This document shows, piece by piece, positions 34,222-46,269 of a stretch of DNA of 64,000 nucleotides. The translations under genes and the position numbers were made by a program. This stretch comes from Bidens hawaiensis (Eukaryota; Streptophyta; Magnoliopsida; Asterales; Asteraceae). The stretch lies in the NCBI GenBank assembly GCA_021521415.1, contig JAIQDT010003854.1:62001-126000 (forward strand), given 5' to 3'. Under the pieces are notes generated by a model that did not search any database, was not told the DNA's origin, and was given only the letters and a program-made list of their open reading frames with translations. Each line of letters opens with the position of its first letter. Positions within the stretch are counted from its first letter, which is position 1.

Positions 34222-34554
34222 GGCTATGTGTATTGGAGGGGCTATAAATTGGGGTGTTTTGCGCCGTGTGGCGCCCAGTCAGCTAGGGGTGAGAATTTAT
34301 TTTTGGGGGTGTAATGGTGTAGGGGCTACAATAGTAATATAATAATAATATATACATATATATATATATATATATATGTATGTATATATATCACCCACAC
34401 ACATTAGAATATAATAATAATAAAAAGAAAGGAAGAGCAGGCGACAAATTATTCCCGCCCCCGCCCCTTTTCGCCCAATTATCGCGGGGGGGGGGGGGTG
34501 TTCATCCCCTTTACCGCCCAAATTCGCCCAAATTCTCGCCCATTACGTTTGGCC
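34222..34554. mobile_element. Tourist-like MITE
   Basis: 333 bp, TAA target duplications (34219-34221, 34555-34557), imperfect inverted ends (left GGCTATGTGTATTGG, right reverse complement GGCCAAACGTAATGG). Interior has a TA microsatellite (about 34350-34390) and a G-run. Confidence 0.65.
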
Positions 34555-34599
34555 TAAGGGTTATAAGGTAGTTAAAGTTTTCTAATAGAAAACGTAGGT

Positions 34600-35494
34600 C
34601 ATGGGCGGATCCAGTGTTCGGTCAGGGGGAGCGTTTGCACCCACTCCAAGTCCATGGTTTCCTTAATAAATTTGTAATATATTAGGTCCAAATACCCAAG
34701 TGACCCATCCAAAAAAATTTTAGTGACCCATTCATAATTTTTTTAGTGCCCCAAACTTAACTTTTTAAATTTTAAGCCAAAATTTTTAAGCTCAAATTTA
34801 ATTTTGTTATGAACAATAACAATTGAGCCCATATTAGTTAATCGTTCAATCACTTTAATTGAGAATTTGGAATTAGTGGGAGGCGAACAGATTAGGGTGA
34901 TGACGGCTTCACATGTTGTCGATGACACTGGTTATACGACAAAGGTACACATATCACCAATCAACATTATTATAATTTTGATTGTTTCAACAGTGTTGTC
35001 GATATGGAAATTCAATAATTTGGTGATCGATTTAATGAGATTAACACGTATTTACTTCAACACATGTTGGCTTTCAATCTGTATGATTCATTTTCCAGGT
35101 TTGATGCATCAAAGTTAATGAGGTTGTGTGAGTTTTATCCATATGATTTTGATAATGGGGACAAAATTGTTCTTGCATCTCAACTTGGTTTGTACATTGA
35201 TAGTGTGCGAAAAGATGAAAGATTTGCTAATCTGAAAGGTATTGCGGATCTTACTAGAGTTATGGTGGAAACAAGAAAATCATGTAGAGGTCAATTGTAA
35301 TATGTATTTTGTTTATCTTTAATGAATTTATTGTTTACATTTCTATACGTAGTTTGTTTAATGTAAATTCTTTACTTAAACCGTTTCGGTTTGACCCGAC
35401 CCATTTTGGTTTGACTTGTTTTAGTTTGAATTGACAAGTTCTAGGTCGAACTTTTTTTTGCACCCACTGGCTAAATAATCTGGATCCGCCACTG
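34600..35494 (+). mobile_element. hAT element remnant
   Basis: 895 bp with a perfect 8-bp target duplication ACGTAGGT (34592-34599, 35495-35502). The left end CATGGGCGGATCCAG and right end (reverse complement CAGTGGCGGATCCAG) are typical hAT termini. Both subterminal parts contain TTTGCACCCACT or TTGCACCCACTGG. It keeps a piece of transposase (35040-35300) but is far too short to be autonomous. Confidence 0.85.
35040..35300 (+). pseudogene. hAT transposase C-terminal fragment
   Basis: The frame ending at 35300 reads FSRFDASKLMRLCEFYPYDF, then LASQLGLYIDSVRKDERF and LTRVMVETRKSC. This pattern matches the region just before the hAT dimerisation domain of plant 'zinc finger MYM-type protein 1-like' transposases. 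An upstream piece with ASHVVDDTGYTTKV (about 34903-34945) may belong to the same gene, but stops lie between. N-terminal zinc finger and most catalytic residues are missing. Confidence 0.65.
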
Positions 35495-35502
35495 ACGTAG
35501 GT

Positions 35503-38500
35503 TGTGTTCAAATTAGTTGTTGATTATAACTAGGGTAAGTGTGTTATGAATAGATGGTTAGTTATTGGATTTTGTATTTTATTTGGTTTGTTTCAATCAT
35601 TTGCTAAAGTAGAATATCGGGCTATCTGGTTATCGACTGTAAATTATCAGTTAACTTGGTTTGAGATAGTAAAGCCGTTATATCTATATTTTTCAACCCC
35701 CCCCCCCCCCCCCCTTTAAACAACAAAAAGGAAAAGAAAAAAAATGAAAAACACTTTGAATTTGATTTATGTTTTCTCAAGGGGCAAGATAAGTGTTGGT
35801 GTGGTTAATGCTGTTAAGGTTGTGTCAAATGATCGAGTGGTTCACATTGTTACAAAAATGATTAAACTTGACACGACATAACTATTGGAATGACAAGTTA
35901 ATGATGTTTAAACTTAAAATTGTTTTTTTAATGGTTATGAATATGATTACGGATCAAGCCTTGTAGATCTGATGATTTCAGATTTCTTGTGTCTTTCGTG
36001 TTGATGGAGTGTTGAGAGATTTCTTGTTGTTTGTAGTACATGTGTTAGGTTTCTGGTTGTGTTTGTTTTAGTCTTGGAGTGTTGTTCTATTAATGAGTCT
36101 TAATAATAGCATTTAACACTACCTTTGACAAATTCAGTCAATGTCATTTATAACTTTTCTATCACGCAAATTTAATTGATGTTTTCCCATTCTAAAGTTA
36201 GAATGAACCATTTTGAATTTTATTATGTTCTCCAACTATATCCCAAACCAATTTGATACATTATGTGTAGGGAACGGGGGTAGGGGTTGTTTGATCTACC
36301 ATTGAAACTTATTAAATATATATTGTGAGACACGAGTAATTTAATAAAAGTAAAACTTACGAGAATTAGTTTAATGTTTGAGACTAGTGTGTAAAAACTC
36401 TCACCGACATACTTTTTTCAATGCACAATACTTCTTAGTGATTACTGATATATCTCGAATAACTATTCTGAAACTGGTGAAATTTGTCACATGAACAAAT
36501 TAGTCGGTAGCCAGGTGATAGTTATCTAGGGTTTACCACACGATCAAACCGGTAGCTACCGACATACATGCTTGTAGGGAACTGCACAATTTCATCACTT
36601 TTAAGGGAACAATGTACCAGACTATAGGCAACCTATCCTTGGTAATCTATGTTGGCCCAGACAGATCAAACAATTAAATCAAACGAACTTATCAAACAAA
36701 CGAACACGAGATATTGAGGTAACGACCCTTGACTCTTTTCATATAATCAAACGAGCTTCACGAACTTATCAAACGTATATGGAGATGAGACTACTTAACT
36801 CTCTCTTGACTCTCTCTCAACTCTCACTTAATTCTCTCTCAATATAACTAATAATCTAGACCTTATTTATAGACCTATTAAACTTGCTCTTCAAGACATA
36901 CCTTTCCTAAACCTAATACAATTCAAATAACTAAATTATAACTTAACAAAATACCTTAACTTTATTCTTAATTCAAGATTAATCCTTCAATCTATTCCAC
37001 ATAAACTTACTCGAAACCCAAACTCCAACTCTCAACTGAATACCCGTCGACGAATGTTACCAGTTTGTTTTGTAAAATGAGATTATACCATGTGGTGGTT
37101 GTGACTTGTGTTTGACAAATACGTGGATGCTTCAAATTTCAAACGAAAACAACAATATAATCTATATCTATAATATATATAATGCACCAAACAAGGGTAA
37201 ATTAAGATACTTATTTTTAAGTAATTTATAACACTTAAAGCATGAGGTATATGTATTAGTAAGGGTAAACTTGTCTTTTAAACACAATTTATTCAATTTA
37301 CAAGTTTGGTCACTCTTCTTTAACCATATTATGTTTTAAATTTAAGTTGTAAACTAACTTCCACCCACGATTTTTAAACGACTATAGCCTTTTCAAACGT
37401 TAATATTTTTATAAAAAAAATTACACCATAAAAACGAGCATTTTATTCTCTTTAATTTGGATATGATATTGTTATAATTTTTTTCATTTTAAATAAATTA
37501 ACATGTTACGTATGGGTGTTCAGTGTCGTTTTGATGGTTTTAAGTTAAACTTGTGAGTCCAACCGTTAATACTTATTTTTTTGTCGTCCAAAAGCAAGCT
37601 CAACCATTGAAATTTGAAACCGAATCGTTACTAACGGCCTGGGTCCGGACTGGTTTCCCAGTTTAAACTTTAATAATAAATTTAGTTTAATATAATTATT
37701 AATTTAAATGTACCATCAGTTTAACTAAACACCAACATAATATGATACTTGAGAGGATCATAATTAAAAAATGATAATTTTAGCCACATAAATGGTAAAT
37801 ATTAATGGAAGATCTAGGACGTGAAATAATAACAACAAAGATCACAAAATGAATCATACTGCAATTAGGTTAATTTGAAGTTGTATAGCCAGGTTATTTG
37901 TAATAAAAATATTATGTTCAATTAAATTTTAACTATATCTAATATATATTACAAAACATATCTAATAACTAATAATAAAAAACATTAAAATGCATTCAAC
38001 ATTTATAGTCTGGTCTGGTTTCATATGGTTGGTTTCCAGTATAAACCGCGAACCAACCGTTCACTACGTATTGAAAATTTTGAAACCGACCAACAAACCG
38101 AAAGCAAAAAAAGAAAAAGAAAAAAGAAGTCAAACCAATGACCGGTTTAAACGATTTCAAGGTTTTAACCGAACCATAAACACTTATATTTGTTACGTGA
38201 TGAACATGTTCAAACACTCGCTGCATCACGCGGGCACCCGTCTAGTATTACAGGATATACACACTCTAATATATATTTATATCTACGTTTATGTAGTATT
38301 TAATTCATTTACTGTGTCAATATTTATTCAACATAAAAATTAAAGTGTCTTTATTAAAACCCCATTAATTTAACTTTAAAGGATTCCTTCGTTGGGTATC
38401 GTGTGAACAGTTTTTTTCATGACTTTTCCAAAAATCAGAATTAATTTCTTAACATTTATTAGGAATTACTATGATATTTCTCTTTTGGAGAAAGATTAAC

Positions 38501-38869
38501 GACAATTAGGACTCTAGATTAAGGATAAAATACAATAATACTTAACGTATAAAAATACTTATATTCATGAAATTGATCCATGAATCCACATCATAAAATC
38601 TCAGAATCATCAATACATACATAATTAATCAACGATTCACCAAAATAAACATATTTGGATTGTTTTTGCCTGTTTTGCCTTTGAGCATTTTGTTTTTGCC
38701 TTGAGCGTGATTCGCGTACGTTTTTGTACGTTATGGATTATTGTACGATAATTTGGCTCTATGACTCTAAATAAACATAAATAGGTACATATTTTCATGT
38801 TCGTTTTTTTATAAAATAAATACAAATTCTTCCTTATTATAACAATTTACAAATGATTTACTGTACGAA
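35503..38869. other. Spacer, no gene seen
   Basis: AT-rich DNA with a C-run of about 18 at 35697-35714. No gene-quality frame; the 117-codon frame at 37990-38343 is Lys-rich with no recognisable feature. The stretch around 36660-36900 has LTR-like looks (TCTCTCTCAACTCTC before a TATTTATAGACC), but I found no ends. Confidence 0.5.
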
Positions 38870-38872
38870 TAA

Positions 38873-39295
38873 GACTATCCACTATGGTGACCATTTATCA
38901 CAACCGGTTGTAAGGTGACACAAAATGACAAAAAAATATTTTAATTAAAAAATTGAAAATTCTTTTATGTCCAAAACCGGTTGCAACCTAGGTTGTTCCA
39001 GCAACCCAAGTTTGCAACAAAACTTTTATATCTAACTAAGATTTTTCATTAAAATTACAACTTTTAACATTTTTTTAAAACATGTAACAACCCGGTTTTA
39101 TTAATAAAAAATATTGAACAATTTGATATAAATTTTATAAAAAATGAAGCATTTTTATTTAATAAAATACTGGTTTAGGTTGGGTTGTGATAGTGAGTAA
39201 ATTATTTGATTGGGTTGGGCTATATAGGTGGAAGTGAGAGAAATTAGTATTTTAATAAATGGTTGGGTTGGTTTGAGTTGTGATAGTGGATGGTC
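38873..39295. mobile_element. Tourist-like MITE
   Basis: 423 bp. Ends GACTATCCACTATGGTG and reverse complement GACCATCCACTATCACA, TAA on both sides (38870-38872, 39296-39298). Non-coding. It belongs to the same broad superfamily as the elements at 21020 and 34222. Confidence 0.75.
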
Positions 39296-39639
39296 TAACA
39301 TCCACCAAGTTTTACATGGTCAAGATTTTTGACATAATTAAAGGTATATATTGTAACATCATCATACTATATACCATCGATCTACAATATGTATCAATAA
39401 TAATGGTTAAAATGGTTTTATCTATGACTATTTATAGAGAAATGGATGTCGACCAATTTATAAAGGGAAACACATTATTGCAAATTTTGGCAGTCAAATT
39501 AATTTGCAATAAATTTAAAATTTATATAGATAAAAGCTGTCTTCCCTACTATCTTTATTTTTCTATCTCCATGTGTGCATGAAAACTGTATACTTTTAAT
39601 AGTATAATATTTGTTCCCAAACAAACCTTTAGATAATAG

Positions 39640-39855
39640 GGAGTTAGGTGATCCACTGCAGCGCAGTGGTGAAACCTATCTCGGTGAAGGCTTGGCCCGG
39701 GGTTTATCCCGGGTTCGAGTCCGGGGGGGGGTGGTTTACCCATTCTACGGGGTTTCCGCATATCTGGGGTGGACTGGCAGTGGCGTATCCCGATTACGGG
39801 AATTTGACTAGTACCGGGTTTGGAGGGTCTCTGTTGGTCGTTCAAAAAAAAAAAA
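39640..39855 (+). mobile_element. tRNA-derived SINE (216 bp) with 9-bp TSD
   Basis: Polymerase III boxes are clear: A box in CAGCGCAGTGGTGAAACC and B box GGGTTCGAGTCC. The body ends with CTGTTGGTCGTTC and an A-run. Target duplication AGATAATAG lies at 39631-39639 and 39856-39864. Frames across it are not coding. Confidence 0.9.
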
Positions 39856-39864
39856 AGATAATAG

Positions 39865-40440
39865 AGAGAATTCTCCGGTTTTTGGTGAAAAATATAATCC
39901 CCGGATCCGAGGGGGTGGTATCCCGGCTAGAGCCGGTGTTTCTCTCGGAGTTCACATATCTCACTTTGTGTGTTTTTACAGGTTACATGTTTTGATAGAT
40001 TATTGGAACTTTTATGAGAATAATAGTTTGCCACTAATTAAAAAAAACAGAAAATAATTAAAACATGAAATATATAGTCAAACACATCCATCAACTAAAA
40101 CCATTATTGATATATTAATTGTCTTTTAGTTATATAAATGACAAAGAAAATAGTAAAATAGAAAAAGATATTATAAAGAAAACAATAATAAAGATATATT
40201 CGGCTTGAGATACTTAGCACTGTTTATAATCACGGACCGTATGAGGTCGTTTTTTGCTATTAGGTTACTCTAGTTAGGTAGAGTTTATTTGTTGACTGTT
40301 TAAATGAAAAAAATAAAAAAAAAAGAAAAATAATTCAAGAATCTTTTACTTAATATATATAGAAAAGCATGATAAACATGTGAGTGTGCATAACAGGCGC
40401 CGACAGGACTATTTAACAACATAAGTCTTAAATTAGAGTT
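39865..40440. other. Upstream spacer and distal promoter of ARF4
   Basis: AT-rich DNA without frames. It probably holds distal regulatory sequence of the gene at 40904. No element is clear enough to name. Confidence 0.4.
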
Positions 40441-40444
40441 TAAG

Positions 40445-40450
40445 GAGACA
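40445..40450. promoter_or_regulatory. Candidate auxin response element (GAGACA)
   Basis: GAGACA, the reverse complement of TGTCTC, lies about 80 bp upstream of the candidate TATA box. A hexamer this short occurs by chance, so only position supports it. Confidence 0.3.
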
Positions 40451-40527
40451 AGACAAACATTCTAAAAATGGTTGATAATAATCTATACAATTGAAGTTTT
40501 TAAGATGGTGCTAAAGATAATGTAATT

Positions 40528-40534
40528 TATATAA
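40528..40534 (+). promoter_or_regulatory. Candidate TATA box of ARF4
   Basis: TATATAA, about 376 bp before the start codon. If used, transcription starts near 40560 and the leader is about 345 nt, long enough to include the uORF at 40759. Confidence 0.45.
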
Positions 40535-40758
40535 GATTTTCTTTTAAGTGTTTGAAGTTAAAAAAGACATAAGCCCATATTGGCTTTATCTGCCTTTTGT
40601 TTCAACTTTTGTTTCTGTGCTACCTATGCTTTTGTCCATGTCTACCTTACTTCCTCTGTTCCTGTTCATGCTCCCTTAAAACAACAAAATGGGTTAGCAA
40701 TCATACCCTCAAAGATTCTTCTTTTCACATATTTCAATCTTTTTCTTTCATAAAAACC

Positions 40759-40842
40759 ATGCCTTTTCATTGTGTTCTTGCTTTTCTTGATGATGATGAT
40801 GATGATTATTATTATTATTCCCCATCAAGATTGACTTATTGA
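40759..40842 (+). CDS. Upstream ORF in the ARF4 leader (27 aa)
   Basis: ATG at 40759 in the context ACCATGC opens a 27-codon frame that ends 61 bp before the main ATG. Its middle is a GAT/TAT microsatellite coding Asp and Tyr runs. uORFs are known to limit translation of related ARF genes such as ETTIN. Whether this one is in the mature transcript depends on the start site. Confidence 0.4.
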   Translation: MPFHCVLAFLDDDDDDYYYYSPSRLTY

Positions 40843-40903
40843 ATTACTTCCTCAATTTTCTTGCTTGTACCCTTCAAGATCTTTGCTTTTGATTGTGTTT
40901 GTC

Positions 40904-43900
40904 ATGGAGGTTGACCTGAATGCAGACTCTTGTGAAAATGGATGGGATTCACCTGTTTCAACTTTGTCAAACTCATCAAACTCTTCCTTAAAGTCACCAA
41001 ACTGTTCATCAATTCACACTGAGCATTGGCTTGCTTGTGCTGGTCCTCTTACTAGTCTTCCAAATATAGGAAATGTGGTTGTTTACTTCCCTCAAGGTCA
41101 TTTGGAACAAATTGCTTTACACTCATCTACTCACTTTTTACCCATTGAAGTGCCTTCTTTAGGACTCCCACCTCAGATCTTTTGCAAGATTGTTGATGTT
41201 CAATTGCTTGTAAGTCATAAAGTTTCAACCTTTATTATGTTTTGTTCAGTTTTCTTGACTCAATTTCAGTTTTTGATGAGTCTTGTCATGTTTTCCCAAT
41301 TCTTGGAAACAGGCTAATAAGGAGAATGATGAGGTGTACACAAAGCTCACTCTTTTACCTCTACCAGAGGTAAAATTGAAAACTAGTTGAATTCAACTAT
41401 TCAAGATTTGTCATTTTATAATCTTCTTGTTTCCTTTTATGTTTATGCTAATTAGGGTGTGTTATTTTGGTCATGAAATCTTGTGGGTGTCTTTCTTTAT
41501 GGTAAAAAATTGTTAAAAATGAAACCTTTTTTGTTTTTTCTTGATTAATCTTGACTTTGCAAGGTTGGATATGTGATAATTTGCAGGGAAAGTTGCCAGA
41601 AAAGGAAGAAGAGGGGGGTGGGGGTACACCCACAAGATCAACTCCTCAAATGTTCTGCAAAACACTCACTGCTTCTGATACATCCACTCATGGCAGTTTC
41701 TCGGTCCCTCGAAGAGCTGCTGAAGATTGTTTCCCCCCTCTGGTTTGTTTTTCTTTAACTACATTTTGTGTTTTTTTTTGTTTTTTTTTTATTTTCAACT
41801 TTTGTTCTATATATATATATATGCAGTTTTAGTTTATATGACTGCATTGTATTTATTGGTTGAATTTTAGGATTATAAGCAGCAGAGGCCGAGTCAAGAA
41901 CTAGTTGCTAAGGACCTTCATGGAGTGGAATGGAAATTTAGGCATATTTATAGAGGTCAAATTTGGTTATTAAGTAATTGAATTAGGGTTTTAACTCAAC
42001 TTAAAGTTGATGTATTGATTTGGTTGATTTGGGGACCAAATCTTGTTTTTACAGGTCAACCGAGGCGGCATTTGCTTACAACAGGCTGGAGCATCTTTGT
42101 AAGCCAAAAGAAACTTGGTTCGGGGGACGCGGTTCTCTTTTTGAGGTATCTTTTTGTAGCATGTTACACATTTCTTTTGGATTTTTGAAGTGTAAGCAAG
42201 AATAAAGCTGCATAAGTGTCACAAATGCGTTACACATAAAGATTTCATTTGTAGTCTCACCTTGATGTTATATGTGATGAAAGTATGATTTAGAGATTTC
42301 TATTTTTATTTTACAAACATTTTTTTTACTTTTATTCATTAAAAAGTATCCTTTTGGTCATACCTATGAATTTCTCAAAGAATCAGAATATGTCAAAATT
42401 AACATGTTAAAACATTACTTATAAGGGTTATTTTTCATGGTGATTTTAGGGGAGAAGATGGAGAACTAAGACTGGGAACCCGAAGAGCCACACGACCAAG
42501 AAAAATCCTTCCTGATATAACCATGGGCAACTTGAAATCGTATGCCGACACTTTTGCATCCGTTGCTACTGCAGTGTCTACCAACAGTACCTTTCATGTT
42601 TACTACACTCCGAGGTAAGTTTAAATCATAATAACAACATTTTTGGGTACTGTTTCTAACTTATTTTTATAAAAAAACAAATGTAATGTAGGTCTAGTCG
42701 AGCGGATTTTGTTGTACCTTATGCAAAGTACATGAAATCAGTCAGTAACATGATATCAATCGGTACAAGATTCAAAATGAAGTTCTGTATGGATGAGTCT
42801 CCTGAAAGAAGGTATGATGAATAGATAACTTTTTTATTTTTTTTAAAAAATTTGTTTGTGGTTGTTAAATGTTAATATCTCGGATGGTTTTCTTCTATGC
42901 AGATTTAGTGGAGTTGTGACTTGTGTAGGTGATATGGATCCTTACAAATGGGCTAACTCAAAATGGAGATGTCTAATGGTACATTGCATAAGTTTAAAAC
43001 TTCACTTAAAAAAGACAACTTTTAAGAATTTTTTCATTTTTTGCTTCAAAAACAGGTGAGGTGGGATGAAGATATTGGAAACGATCATCAAGAACGAATA
43101 TCTCCATGGGAGATCGATCTTTCTGGTGTTGCTTTTCCATTATTAAACATTCAGTCTTCGCCAAGACTCAAGAAACCGCGAATACACCCTGCACCCGGTA
43201 TGCATCTTACTTCTTCAACAAGTAATCAAGTTAGCTTCTTTAAACATTAGTCAGTTAACAATGTTACTCTTTTTGCAGCATTGGGTGGATATGTAGACTT
43301 TGAGGAGTCGATAAGATCCTCGAAGGTCTTGCAAGGTCAAGAAAATGTAGGTCCCGTATCACCTCTCTATGGACGTGATAAGATGAACAACCCCCCGTTA
43401 AACTTTGGGTTACAACCCTCTATGCACACGGGTTTTCCCCAAAACGGGTTGACAATGATGGGTAGGAATACAAGTTTTATCAGTGAACTTATGAGAAGTA
43501 CTCATCATCAACCACTTCCAACTACCCCTTACTCGGGCTTTCCGGGATCTGATCATACCAGATTCCCGAAGGTCTTGCAAGGTCAAGAAATTTGCTCATT
43601 GAGATCACCGACTGGCAAAACCGATATCGGTTCTTGGGCCCCACCAAGAACAACCGATCTCGGTAACCGTCACTGCAATGTTCTCAACATGAATCCCACT
43701 TTCCCACTTGGTTCTGAAGGTAGTCGAAACTTTGGTTTCCCAAATCCAAATCCGGGCCTGGGACCGGGTCGGGTCACGCCTACAAACTTTACCCGCTTTC
43801 CCATCATTTCACCTTCTGTTGCAAGCGGGCCCGCTGAGAAAACCGTTATGGAACCGAACTCAATGAGTGAGAAAGACGACGGTGCTTCTGATAGCATCAG

Positions 43901-44507
43901 GAGTAGCTGTAAACTTTTCGGTTTTTCCTTGAATGAAGCACCTCAATTACCAGATACCAAAGATTCAAACAAGAGGAGTTGTACTAAGGTGATTAATTAA
44001 TAAATAATAACAAATCATATTTGTTTATATACAAAGATTATTTGGTTGAAGTTGGTTTCGGCTTATAGGTTCACAAACAAGGAAACAAAGTTGGACGGGC
44101 CATCGATTTATCAAAAATGTCTAGCTACAGCGAGTTGTTCATGGAGCTAGAAGTGTTATTCAATATGGAAGGCATGTTTAATAATCCAGATGGTGAATGG
44201 CGACTACTGTATACCGATGAAGAGAACGACATGATGGTTGTCGGTGATGATCCATGGGAGTAAGTACCATGTTCTAGAATGTTTTGTTCAAATATCATAA
44301 AACTAAAAGTAAAACTTGTTTTTGAATCATAATGCTGCATGCAGTGAGTTTGCAAGAATTGTTACAAAGATACACATATACACTGCTGAAGAAGTTGAGA
44401 AGCTGATGAGCAGTGGGGTGATTAGTGACAATACAAGTTGTTTGGAGGAAGCACCGGCTACAGTCGATACGGCCAAGTCCTCCTCAGTCGGGCAGTCAGA
44501 TAACTAA
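40904..44507 (+). CDS. ARF4: Auxin response factor 4
   Basis: Twelve exons: 40904-41209, 41313-41369, 41587-41742, 41871-41955, 42055-42145, 42450-42614, 42692-42811, 42903-42978, 43056-43197, 43279-43988, 44069-44259, 44345-44507. All introns are GT-AG and the frame closes at 753 aa, near the usual ARF4 length. Domains: N-terminal dimerisation part ([22 protein letters not shown]), B3 DNA-binding domain (about 143-245, [31 protein letters not shown]), ARF/auxin-response domain (about 265-395), Ser/Pro/Gly-rich middle with no Gln-rich activator region, KLFGFSL repressor-like motif (about 611), PB1 domain (about 637-720, [31 protein letters not shown]). [11 protein letters not shown], two KVLQGQE segments and the PB1 end separate it from ETTIN/ARF3, which lacks PB1. 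Nuclear repressor-class factor binding TGTCTC-like sites, with roles in abaxial identity. Odd: THGSFS for the usual THGGFS in B3, and KLGSGD for KLVSGD. Confidence 0.95.
43323..43343 (+). promoter_or_regulatory. tasiR-ARF target site A in ARF4
   Basis: The 21 nt encode KVLQGQE (residues 415-421) and contain GTCTTGCAAGGTCAAGAA, complementary to TAS3-derived tasiR-ARF with a mismatch in the centre-to-5' half. ARF3 and ARF4 of land plants carry two such sites. Confidence 0.9.
43569..43589 (+). promoter_or_regulatory. tasiR-ARF target site B in ARF4
   Basis: The same 21 nt as site A, 246 bp downstream, encoding the second KVLQGQE (residues 497-503). The two sites are identical at the nucleotide level while flanking sequence has diverged, which is selection on the RNA target. 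Confidence 0.9.
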
Positions 44508-46265
44508 TCATCGTATTTATGATCAAACTGTTTTTTTTAGTTATTTAGTAATGTGTTGTACTATGTTTGTATTTTGTGTTGGGCCAAAAACTATGGAACC
44601 TTTTTGTCAAAGCAAGTTTTAAGAAGTTTGCCAGACTTGGATGTTAGAATATGTAAGCAAATAAGTTACAGACTCGGGCTTTTGTGGTGGTTTGGAATAT
44701 TATTGTGTGTATTGTGTAATCGTGATCTAGATTCAAACTCATACTTTTCCTTTTTGACCGACGTAACCAAGAAAGAACTTCATTATCATTAGAGGGCCAT
44801 TCGTAAAGCTCCTACCGTGAGGAAAGCAGTTTGCTCCTAAGAGATTAGACGACCAATCACTCTTTTTAACTGATTAACAAGTACTTTAGACACCACCTTG
44901 TTTCATACATATCCCGGTATATTAATGATCCAAGAGGTGACTTATGGAAATTAATGGGTGACTTTAATCTTCATGGAATTACTGCTCTAGGTAAAGCTGC
45001 AGGCTATGCTCTTAATTAAAATTCTAACTCACTAATTGAAGTTAAATTTGTTAAAGTTGTTTTTAGTACCAAGGGCATTTTGGTTATTTCTGCAGTATTG
45101 TAACAATTACTTTGATATGAATATTCGACCTGATTTTGACTATTTTGATATAACCATATGCATTTTAATGTTTTTTTAGTTAATTTTGATTTTATTTTTT
45201 TTAAACAGTTAAAAACTGAATCGCTATTTGCCATTGTGTGTGTATTTAGCTATAAAGATTAAAGAGTGTTATGCTGCTCTATTTTGACTTTTAGGTTTGA
45301 GTGTTTGACCCATGATCAAATTGACCAAAAGTCAGCTTGTTCTATCTCGGGTTAGCTCGGAACTAAGCTACATGCTTTATTTTACTCTATTTATAAGGTC
45401 TGAGGATTTCTTTTGTTTGCCAGCAAAAACAATCTCGAAATAATATTATGGGAAGGAAAAAGGAATGCAGTCTCACAGACCAAGATGCAGTTGGCAAGAT
45501 ACTTGCAGTCTCATCAACAATAGTTACATACTGCCGTGTGTACCAACTGTACCACCGAAGAAAGGTAACCAAAATCACTTCATACATAACTAATACTAAA
45601 CTATAAACAGGTAAAAAATAACATGTGACAAATCGTGGCACTATGTAAACCGCAACAAGAGAGCACACCTGGAGCAAGGAGACAAGCTTCAATTCGTTTG
45701 CTTAGACCACTGGGACGAATACAGAGTCAAGTGCATGTGAGCAAAATACCACACACCTTATCACAAAAGAAACTAAAAATTATTCAGTTAAATGTATTAT
45801 ACTTTATACTATGTATAATATAACTATATCTAACAAAACAACAAATACTCAGTTAAATTTATTATACTTTACACAGAGCATAGTTATATTCAACAAGCTT
45901 TCAAATACTTTACTCAGCCTTTTTAGTCAACTTTGACACTTGTGGGATACTTTGACTTCCTGGCCAATGTTGAACAAATAGTCTGAATTAGCTAAATTGA
46001 TGATATGTGATACTACGGGTAAAATGGTCATTTTGTTAAGTATTGAGTAGGGTTGAAAAGAAAGAAATTTGATATTAGAGGTAATATGGTAAAAGACTAA
46101 AATATCTTACAGTTAACTTTACTTTTCCGGGTCAAAGTTGACTTATAGAGTATATTGACTTTTTGGGTCAATTTGCACAAGTAGTCATAATAACCTTAAA
46201 CATTAAAAACTCTGCTCTGTTAATGTCTATCGTAATTTGTTAAAGAGCTTCTGGTGTGGTTAGAA
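44508..46265. other. ARF4 3' UTR and downstream spacer
   Basis: The first ~100 bp are T-rich and likely 3' UTR; I see no single clear polyadenylation signal. Near 45770-45900 a ~70-bp AT-rich unit (CAGTTAAATGTATTATACTT / CAGTTAAATTTATTATACTT) occurs twice. No other gene is visible; frames at 45387-45692 and 45635-45823 have no recognisable feature. Confidence 0.5.
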
Positions 46266-46269
46266 AACC

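Noticed and set aside
36660..36900. Possible solo LTR
   Set aside because: LTR-like look only; no TG...CA ends, TSD or partner were found.
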